A DNA stretch of 64,000 nucleotides, taken from NCBI RefSeq assembly GCF_002245895.1, contig NZ_NPJZ01000001.1:3818501-3882500 (forward strand), written 5' to 3'. Below the pieces are notes generated by a model. The model made no database searches. It had not been told where the DNA came from and was given only the letters and a program-made list of their open reading frames with translations. Position numbers and translations under genes: made by a program. This DNA comes from Rhodococcus sp. OK302. GTDB lineage: Bacteria > Actinomycetota > Actinomycetes > Mycobacteriales > Mycobacteriaceae. Below are positions 58,893 through 64,000 of the stretch, piece after piece (position 1 is the first letter of the stretch; the number at the start of each line of letters is the position of its first letter).

Positions 58893-59366
58893 ATGTCCCG
58901 CGTACAACTTGCCCTCAATGTCGACGACCTTGATCAGGCCGTCACGTTCTACTCGAAGCTCTTCAACACCCAGCCTACGAAACTGAAGCCGGGCTACGCG
59001 AACTTCGCGATCGCCGAGCCGCCGCTCAAACTCGTCCTCCTCGAGAACCCCGGAACGGGCGGGACCATTAACCATCTCGGCGTCGAGGTGGAATCCAGCG
59101 AAACTGTGCACAGCGAGATCGCCCGGCTGACGGATGAAGGCCTGTTCACCGACGAGGAAATTGGCACGACCTGCTGCTTCGCGACGCAGGACAAGGTGTG
59201 GGTCACAGGACCGGCAGGGGAAAAATGGGAGGTTTACACGGTCCTGGCTGACTCCGAGACCTTCGGTTCCAGTCCAGCACATCTCGACATCGTTGCTTCA
59301 GGTACCGCGTGCTGCGTCACCACCGAAGATGATGCACATGCTCCCACAGGCTCGGCCTGCTGCTGA
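58893..59366 (+). CDS. arsI: ArsI/CadI family metalloenzyme (C-As lyase-type glyoxalase fold)
   Basis: The 157-residue vicinal-oxygen-chelate protein has MSRVQLALNVDDLDQAVTFYSKLF with an N-terminal metal site region, NHLGVEV (His ligand), the vicinal Cys pair in GTTCCFATQDKVWV and Glu in EKWEVYTVLAD. This is the ArsI/CadI pattern. ArsI cleaves the carbon-arsenic bond of trivalent organoarsenicals; CadI is a cadmium-induced mycobacterial relative. A Cys pair is also present at two C-terminal sites (TACCVTT and SACC). GGAGG precedes ATG 58893. Divergent arsR strongly supports metalloid induction. Confidence 0.88.
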   Translation: MSRVQLALNVDDLDQAVTFYSKLFNTQPTKLKPGYANFAIAEPPLKLVLLENPGTGGTINHLGVEVESSETVHSEIARLTDEGLFTDEEIGTTCCFATQDKVWVTGPAGEKWEVYTVLADSETFGSSPAHLDIVASGTACCVTTEDDAHAPTGSACC

Positions 59367-59370
59367 TCTG

Positions 59371-59871
59371 CTAGTTGGTTGCCTGCGCTCGGATGAGTTG
59401 CGCAACCGTCGATGCCGAAATGCAGAGAACGATCGCCGAGGCGCCTACCAGCCACAAGCCCCATCCAATTGACGTGAGGACGGCGATCCCGGCAATGTCG
59501 ATTCCCCGTTGAAGGATGGTCGCGGCGTTGGCCCCGGTGACGATCAATACCGCAACCCCAGCCAAGGGACCTACCCAGTGATTCTTCACTTCAGGAGTGA
59601 TGCCGCGGAAAAGGTGCGTGAGCAGAGCAATTCCCGCACAGATGCCGAGCACGAGGGTGATCGAGCCACATTCGTCAATACCGGTCCGGTTCGACGTGTG
59701 GTTCGTCATCCACGGCCCGACGCTTCCGAAAATGATGCCCGTGCATGCCCAAATCGAAACGATCAGATTCGGCCGAAAATTGCTGGGCATGGTCGAAGGG
59801 GATTCCCGCGGAATTCTGACGGCATACTGCTCATACGGTCGATTCGGTGAGTACGTCACTCGGTGGACCAT
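59371..59871 (-). CDS. Four-helix membrane protein, unknown function
   Basis: The protein (about 166 residues from ATG 59871) has four hydrophobic segments: IVSIWACTGIIFGSVGPW, SITLVLGICAGIALLTHLF, WVGPLAGVAVLIVTGANAA, and GIAVLTSIGWGLWLVGASAIVLCI. Starts at 59871 and 59790 (MPSNFRPNLIV) are both possible; neither has a strong ribosome site. No family is recognised. It converges on arsI with a gap of only four bases. Confidence 0.6.
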   Translation of the reverse strand: MVHRVTYSPNRPYEQYAVRIPRESPSTMPSNFRPNLIVSIWACTGIIFGSVGPWMTNHTSNRTGIDECGSITLVLGICAGIALLTHLFRGITPEVKNHWVGPLAGVAVLIVTGANAATILQRGIDIAGIAVLTSIGWGLWLVGASAIVLCISASTVAQLIRAQATN

Positions 59872-60024
59872 CCATTTCTTACGCCGCGGTCGAGCTTCTC
59901 TCGAGCGTATTTCGGAGTTTAAAGTCAACCCAGCTCGTTGTGATCGTATTGGCAATATCCGCTGAGCTGCATCGACATTCACGTACTCGGAACCCGCGAT
60001 TATTGTTTTGTCGAGTGGATGGTG

Positions 60025-60345
60025 TCAGCGAGCGAAATTCAGTGCTTCTTGGATCCAACCTTCGAACTCGATACCGGAACTTGTGCCGGTTCGATCAACT
60101 TCCAGCCAACCTTTGCTCATCGGCTTACCCCGCATTTCGGCCCACTGTGCACCTTTGTGCGTCAGCAGTTCGTCGACGCGGTCCGGTTCGCATCGGACCA
60201 TGAGGTTTCCGTGTGAATTTGCGCTGACCGCCAACTGTCCGTCGACCATGAAACTCAGGCCACCGAACATCTTGACCTCACTGACGCCGGTCTCGTGCTC
60301 GAGAGCGTCGCGGATGCGTTCTGCGAGAGCTTTGTCGTATGCCAT
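60025..60345 (-). CDS. TfoX/Sxy N-terminal domain protein
   Basis: The 106-residue protein matches the TfoX N-terminal fold: MAYDKALAERIRDALEHETGVSEVKMFGGLSFMVDGQLAVSANSHGNLMVRC and a C-terminal GWIQEAL. It lacks the C-terminal TfoX domain seen in competence regulators. AGGAGC precedes ATG 60345 by about seven bases. Standalone TfoX-N proteins are common in actinobacteria with no clear role. Confidence 0.85.
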   Translation of the reverse strand: MAYDKALAERIRDALEHETGVSEVKMFGGLSFMVDGQLAVSANSHGNLMVRCEPDRVDELLTHKGAQWAEMRGKPMSKGWLEVDRTGTSSGIEFEGWIQEALNFAR

Positions 60346-61154
60346 GGGGCTGCTCCTGGGTTGTGATGTAGCGCATAACCTCATCGTGCTCAGCCCAGGC
60401 TAGACCGGGGGATGAAGGAACGGCTTCGGGCAACTATTGATTTCATGCAATTCTCTGCAAATTTTCACTATTTCCGGCCAATTCTCGGCAATGATCTGCT
60501 TGCGTAGCAATGATTCTCGGATCCTGCGGCGCGTCCAGCGTCGGTGACATCCTGCGAATTCTCGGCGACCTCGCGTAGGCGGTTCGGTCCGGACGCCGGA
60601 ATCCGGGCAGCGGAGCCTAGAACAAATCCACCGGTTACCGCCACCGAGTGACCGTTCGGTAGCTGCGATGTCTCGAGATTCGCTCGATGAGGGACTTCGG
60701 CAGTGTGGGTGACGGTGCCGTCGCCAGTATTCGCCTCCGATGCGACGACTATCGCCACTGTGTCGTGCATTGTGGTGTAACCGTCAGGGATGCAGCAACT
60801 TTGAGAAAGATCGTGCGCTCGACCGCGACTCGCGACAAGGTGAAGTCAGTGGCAATGCCACCGAAACTCGCGTCGCTACGGCCAAGAGAACAGGCGGACA
60901 GGCGCCGGGGCGTAGTTGGCGCTCGAGAATCGCGACAGTGGTAGCCAGGCTCGGGGGAGTGGCGATGAAATGGCTCGAAGTCTGCGCAGGCGGGTCGAAT
61001 CAGGACGACCGATGTTGGCGATTTGCAGGCATTTCAAGCGAGTTGCACCAAAAGATGGACGGATGTCCAAAATGCAGTTATTGTCTAGCAGCGTCGGGCA
61101 AAAAGGTCATTGGGCCTCAATCTGGCAATTGTCGGAACTCTTGAAAGGCCCTAC
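60346..61154. other. 809-bp region with no supported gene
   Basis: No frame here has convincing protein character. Short frames exist on both strands (for example 60468-60770 minus, 60740-61144 plus), but their composition is that of random GC-rich sequence. The right end must hold the promoter of the secreted protein at 61155. The imperfect inverted element GATGGACGGATGTCCAA lies near 61051. Confidence 0.45.
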
Positions 61155-62036
61155 ATGCGGACCCTGCTCACGCTGGTCACTGCTGCTCTACTCGCTGTTG
61201 GTGCGCCCGCTGTGGCCGTTGCGCTGCCGGTGCAGCCAACTGCCGGCATTGCGAACACGTTTAGCATCGGTTTGATCGATGCGCCCGGACAGCCGTATAT
61301 CGTTGCGACGCCCAACCCGGGAGATACGGTCACCCGGCAGGTGCGGGTTACTAACAACACCGGTGCAGCCCAGGATATTTCCGTGTACGCCGGTCCCGCC
61401 ACTATGGACAACGGAAAGTTCAACGTGGAAAACGCGGGAGAGACAAACGCGCTCTCCACCTGGACCAGCGTTGACAAGCCCACTGTCTCCCTGGGGAACG
61501 GCGCCGCGAAGGACGTGACGGTCACCATCAAGGTTCCGTCCACAGCTCCGTCTGCAACTTTGTACGGGTCGATCTGGGCGGCAATCGGCAATTCTCGGGT
61601 GGGCGTGCGCATGGACGTGACGGTGGGAGGCACAAACGGACCGGCGGCAGATTTCCTGGTCACCGACCTCATTCCGCAGCGTCAGTCGGATGGCACTGCC
61701 GAGGTGGTCGCTTCGGTGACCAATACCGGTAACCATTCCGTAGACATGACCGGCACGCTGCATCTGACCGGCGGACCGGGCGGCCAATGGCTTGACGCGG
61801 TGCCGGCTCAGCCGACCACCCTCGCCGCGGGGGCGCGCGGAACTGTGGTGTTCGTGATCCCGAACAGTGCAACGCTGCCCAACGGTCCGTGGACGGCAGA
61901 TACCCGCTTGAAGAATGGGTATTTCACCCATGAGCTCAAAAAGCCCATCACATTCCCGAATGCGGCCTCGCCGGCGACAGGATCGCTCGGATCGCTCGGA
62001 TCCGGGTCGCTGGGGTCGCTGGGATTTGGTTCGTAA
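61155..62036 (+). CDS. Secreted DUF916-like surface protein with GSLG tail
   Basis: The 293-residue protein has a Sec signal peptide (MRTLLTLVTAALLAVGAPAVAVA). Two beta-sandwich-like parts follow. The first has TRQVRVTNNTGAAQDISVYAG, then WTSVDKPTVSLGNGAAKDVTVTIKVP and an SIWAAIG strand, as in DUF916 domains. The second (about 160-270) has VASVTNTGNHSVDMTGTLHLTGGPGG. The C-terminus is SPATGSLGSLGSGSLGSLG repeats with no membrane helix. It is a paralogue of the protein at 62884 but lacks its anchor. The start ATG 61155 has GAAAGG upstream. Confidence 0.75.
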   Translation: MRTLLTLVTAALLAVGAPAVAVALPVQPTAGIANTFSIGLIDAPGQPYIVATPNPGDTVTRQVRVTNNTGAAQDISVYAGPATMDNGKFNVENAGETNALSTWTSVDKPTVSLGNGAAKDVTVTIKVPSTAPSATLYGSIWAAIGNSRVGVRMDVTVGGTNGPAADFLVTDLIPQRQSDGTAEVVASVTNTGNHSVDMTGTLHLTGGPGGQWLDAVPAQPTTLAAGARGTVVFVIPNSATLPNGPWTADTRLKNGYFTHELKKPITFPNAASPATGSLGSLGSGSLGSLGFGS

Positions 62037-62122
62037 CTCCGACTTGACGCCGGGCTTTCCCACGACGTCGCGCGATTCGTTTCGTTGTGAAAATTAGTAA
62101 GTACTAGTTGCCCGCACATGGC

Positions 62123-62174
62123 CGCTCGGGTCGGCCGTAGGGGCGCGAAGATGAAGATCATGGCGACCCGAGCG
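62123..62174 (+). terminator. Inverted repeat between 61155 gene and WxL-like gene
   Basis: CGCTCGGGTCG (62123-62133) and CGACCCGAGCG (62164-62174) are perfect 11-bp arms with a 30-base loop. A second short hairpin CTCCGGAGTTCTCCGGAA lies at about 62188-62205, near the next gene. They may terminate, or stabilise the mRNA end. Confidence 0.5.
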
Positions 62175-62226
62175 CTCCACATCAGGCCTCCGGAGTTCTC
62201 CGGAATCGCCTAAGAGAAGAGGAAAC

Positions 62227-62778
62227 ATGCGTAAGACTCTCATCGCCGCGGCGGCCATTGCCGCCACCGCCGGCTTGCTGATCCCGGGCGCCGTCGCGAA
62301 TGCTGCTACTGACACCCAGGTTGTCGACTTCACCGTGACAGCGGCAGCAGGTGGCGGCCTCTCGGTGACCATCGGCGGACCGGTGAGCACCCTCGCGCTT
62401 CAATCGCTCGGTACCACGGCGAAGGGTAGCCTGACCCTGTTCGGTATCGGAGACTCCCGCGGTGGCGCGACTGGTTGGAACGCTTCTCTCGCACTTGAAG
62501 ACTTCGCCAATGTGTCGAATCCAGCCATGAAGATCCCGGCCACCAACGCGACCTATACGCCGAACAGCGTGCTCGGGCTGATCGGCGGAGGATCTGCTCC
62601 CGTCGTGAGTACTCAGCTCAAGAACACCCCCACGGTTGTCATCACGCGCTCGAACCGTATTCCGGGAGCTTGGTTGGAAGCGGCGACGGTGCCGAATGTA
62701 GATGCTCTGTCCGTCGAAATTCCGACGTCCGTCGCGCTGGGGCAGTACAAGGCCACGCTGACGCTGTCCGCGGTCTAG
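62227..62778 (+). CDS. Secreted WxL-like domain protein
   Basis: The 183-residue protein has a Sec signal (MRKTLIAAAAIAATAGLLIPGAVANAA). The mature part fits a WxL-type domain: GATGWNASLALEDFANVS holds the Trp-x-x-Leu type motif (W-N-A-S-L), and the end LSVEIPTSVALGQYKATLTLSAV matches the closing strand that WxL domains show as LxVPxxxxxGxYxxTLT. In Firmicutes WxL proteins bind the cell wall non-covalently and work with DUF916 proteins. AGAAGAGGA precedes the ATG. Its two neighbours are DUF916-like. Confidence 0.7.
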   Translation: MRKTLIAAAAIAATAGLLIPGAVANAATDTQVVDFTVTAAAGGGLSVTIGGPVSTLALQSLGTTAKGSLTLFGIGDSRGGATGWNASLALEDFANVSNPAMKIPATNATYTPNSVLGLIGGGSAPVVSTQLKNTPTVVITRSNRIPGAWLEAATVPNVDALSVEIPTSVALGQYKATLTLSAV

Positions 62779-62833
62779 TTTCAGGACTGTCTTACTTGCC
62801 GTCGCAGTAATAGTCAGCGACGGTCAGAATCAA

Positions 62834-62867
62834 CTGTTCGGGGCGCCGATCGTGGCGCCCCGAACAG
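62834..62867 (+). terminator. Strong hairpin between WxL-like gene and DUF916-like membrane protein
   Basis: CTGTTCGGGGCGCC (62834-62847) and GGCGCCCCGAACAG (62854-62867) form a perfect 14-bp stem with a GATCGT loop, ending 16 bases before the next ATG. It could give high WxL-like and low downstream expression by partial read-through. Confidence 0.8.
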
Positions 62868-62883
62868 CTATGGAAGGTGATGT

Positions 62884-63936
62884 ATGCGTGCACTACTCGC
62901 TCTGATAGCCGCCGCCGTGCTGATCGTCGGCGCTCCCGCCGTGGCGCTTGCTGACCCAGGTCAGGGCGACGGTAGCGGTACGTCATCGGGCTCGGTCACG
63001 ATTTCCCTTCTCGACGTGGCTACCAGTCTCAAAGACGACCCGCGCGCGAATATCTACATCACCGACAATGTGCCTCCTGGCAAGACGATCACGCATCAAG
63101 TTCGTGTCACCAACAACACCGGGGCGCCGACCACCCTGGACGTGTACGCCGGGTCTGCCAAGATCGTCGACAGTGCTTTCACTCCGGAGAATCGCGGCGT
63201 GGATACGGCGTTGACCTCCTGGATTGCCCTCGACAAGTCGGAACTGCAACTCGATGACGGTCAGTCCGAAGACGTCACGGTCACCATCGCTGTGCCCGCC
63301 GACGCTCCGGAGGTGGAACAGTTCGGCGTGATTTGGGCGTCTACCCAGCCGGCGTCCGCAACTGGTGATCAAGTCCAGGTTGTCTCCCGAGTCGGAGTCC
63401 GGGTTTACCTGTCTGTCGGTGAAGGGAACGGCCCGCCATCAGATTTTGCGATCGCCAGTCTCACCCCACAGCGTGATGCCGACGGCAACGCAACGGTGGT
63501 TGCGAACGTCGAAAACACCGGTGGGCGGGCAATCGATGTGTCCGGCACGCTGGACCTCACTGACGGGCCGGGTGGGCTCACGGCAAACACTGTGAGCGCG
63601 AAGACGACAACAATCGTGCCCGGTGACGGCGGCGAGGTTGTCTTTGCTTTGCCGAACAGTGCCTCGCTCCCTGCCGGGCCTTGGCAGGGAGTTGTGAAAC
63701 TCGAGAGCGGCTTCAACAAGCATGATTCATCAGTAAAAATTACGTTCCCGGACAAGGGGATTGGTGATTCCGTCAGCGAATCCAGCTCGATGTCGTGGGG
63801 CGCAATTATCGGCAGCGTCCTCGTTGTACTTGCAGTGATCCTCGCCGCCGCATACCTCTTGATCCGTCGCCGCCGCGCGGCGGCCGGAAACCAGTCTGAC
63901 CACAGCGACAGTTCGCCTGGGGCGGAGCTGCCGTGA
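62884..63936 (+). CDS. Secreted DUF916-like protein with C-terminal membrane anchor
   Basis: The 350-residue protein has a Sec signal (MRALLALIAAAVLIVGAPAVALA) nearly matching that of the 61155 protein. A DUF916-like region follows (HQVRVTNNTGAPTTLDVYAG, LTSWIALDKSELQLDDGQSEDVTVTIAVPADAP) and a second repeat-like part (VVANVENTGGRAIDVSGTLDLTDGPGG). Near residues 306-330 is a hydrophobic helix (WGAIIGSVLVVLAVILAAAYLLI) and an RRRR stop-transfer. GAAGGTG precedes the ATG. It overlaps the next secreted gene by four bases. Confidence 0.78.
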   Translation: MRALLALIAAAVLIVGAPAVALADPGQGDGSGTSSGSVTISLLDVATSLKDDPRANIYITDNVPPGKTITHQVRVTNNTGAPTTLDVYAGSAKIVDSAFTPENRGVDTALTSWIALDKSELQLDDGQSEDVTVTIAVPADAPEVEQFGVIWASTQPASATGDQVQVVSRVGVRVYLSVGEGNGPPSDFAIASLTPQRDADGNATVVANVENTGGRAIDVSGTLDLTDGPGGLTANTVSAKTTTIVPGDGGEVVFALPNSASLPAGPWQGVVKLESGFNKHDSSVKITFPDKGIGDSVSESSSMSWGAIIGSVLVVLAVILAAAYLLIRRRRAAAGNQSDHSDSSPGAELP

Positions 63937-64000
63937 AGCATTCCCACTCCGCACGCCGTTCCGTTTCATTTTTGGCCGGCCTCGCCGCCGCTGGGGCACT
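63933..64000 (+). CDS. Start of another secreted protein (truncated at window end)
   Basis: GTG 63933 overlaps the preceding stop as GTGA. The visible 22 codons encode a basic start (MKHSHSARRS) followed by a hydrophobic stretch (VSFLAGLAAAGA), an apparent Sec signal peptide. The rest is outside the window. It is probably another part of the same WxL/DUF916-like operon. Confidence 0.6.
   Translation, partial: MKHSHSARRSVSFLAGLAAAGA

Noticed and set aside
60468..60770. 100-codon minus-strand frame in the 809-bp gap
   Set aside because: No ribosome site, no motif and no hydrophobic pattern; composition looks like random GC-rich sequence.

Overview
The window looks like a chromosomal segment of a high-GC, mycolic-acid-type actinobacterium, most likely Rhodococcus or a close Nocardiaceae relative. 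Protein sequences resemble mycobacterial orthologues. The blocks aroC-aroK-aroB-aroQ / pepQ-efp-nusB, pyrR-pyrB-pyrC-carA-carB-pyrF, mihF-gmk-rpoZ-coaBC-metK-priA, fmt-rsmB-rpe-ribD-ribE-ribBA-ribH, uvrC-rapZ-cuvA-whiA and gap-pgk-tpiA-secG-ppc follow the gene order known from Mycobacterium and Rhodococcus. GTG starts and 4-bp stop/start overlaps are common. I saw no rRNA, tRNA, insertion sequence or CRISPR array.

Layout. 1-3555: two divergent penicillin-binding-type lipoproteins, a PadR regulator and an unknown gene. 3556-3921: a non-coding gap with one isolated CRISPR-repeat-like sequence and a hairpin. 3922-10202: shikimate pathway genes, a membrane protein facing them across a perfect terminator palindrome, then pepQ-efp-nusB. 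10218-19176: the de novo pyrimidine operon, with a PyrR-binding RNA loop just ahead of pyrR. 19180-20459: a GT87-type mannosyltransferase gene broken by a one-base shift in a C run. 20829-26910: mihF, gmk, rpoZ, coaBC, metK, priA.

26921-33031 is accessory: an FAD monooxygenase and its divergent TetR repressor sharing two matching operators, a PadR regulator, glutathione peroxidase, an MFS pump, a secreted lipase and a small helical protein. 33323-53471 returns to housekeeping: fmt, rsmB, rpe, riboflavin synthesis, uvrC-rapZ-cuvA-whiA, lower glycolysis, secG and ppc, with a tyrosine phosphatase inserted.

53803-64000 is the most unusual part. A PucR-type regulator with an N-terminal hexapeptide repeat precedes four tiny genes (37-55 residues). 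Three of these share a core close to Q-[VL]-F-[NS]-A-G-S-S and have Ser/Gly-rich tails. They are separated by strong hairpins and closed by a terminator. No known family is evident to me; small exported or envelope-associated peptides are the leading idea. After a TetR/MFS pair and an ArsR/ArsI-type metalloid pair come two paralogous secreted DUF916-like proteins flanking a secreted WxL-like protein, with another secreted protein starting at the window end. This resembles the WxL surface-complex loci of Firmicutes, here in an actinobacterium.

Several genes (882, 8009, 36184, 40949) carry a TANNNT -10 box 6-7 nt before the start codon, as expected for leaderless mRNAs.
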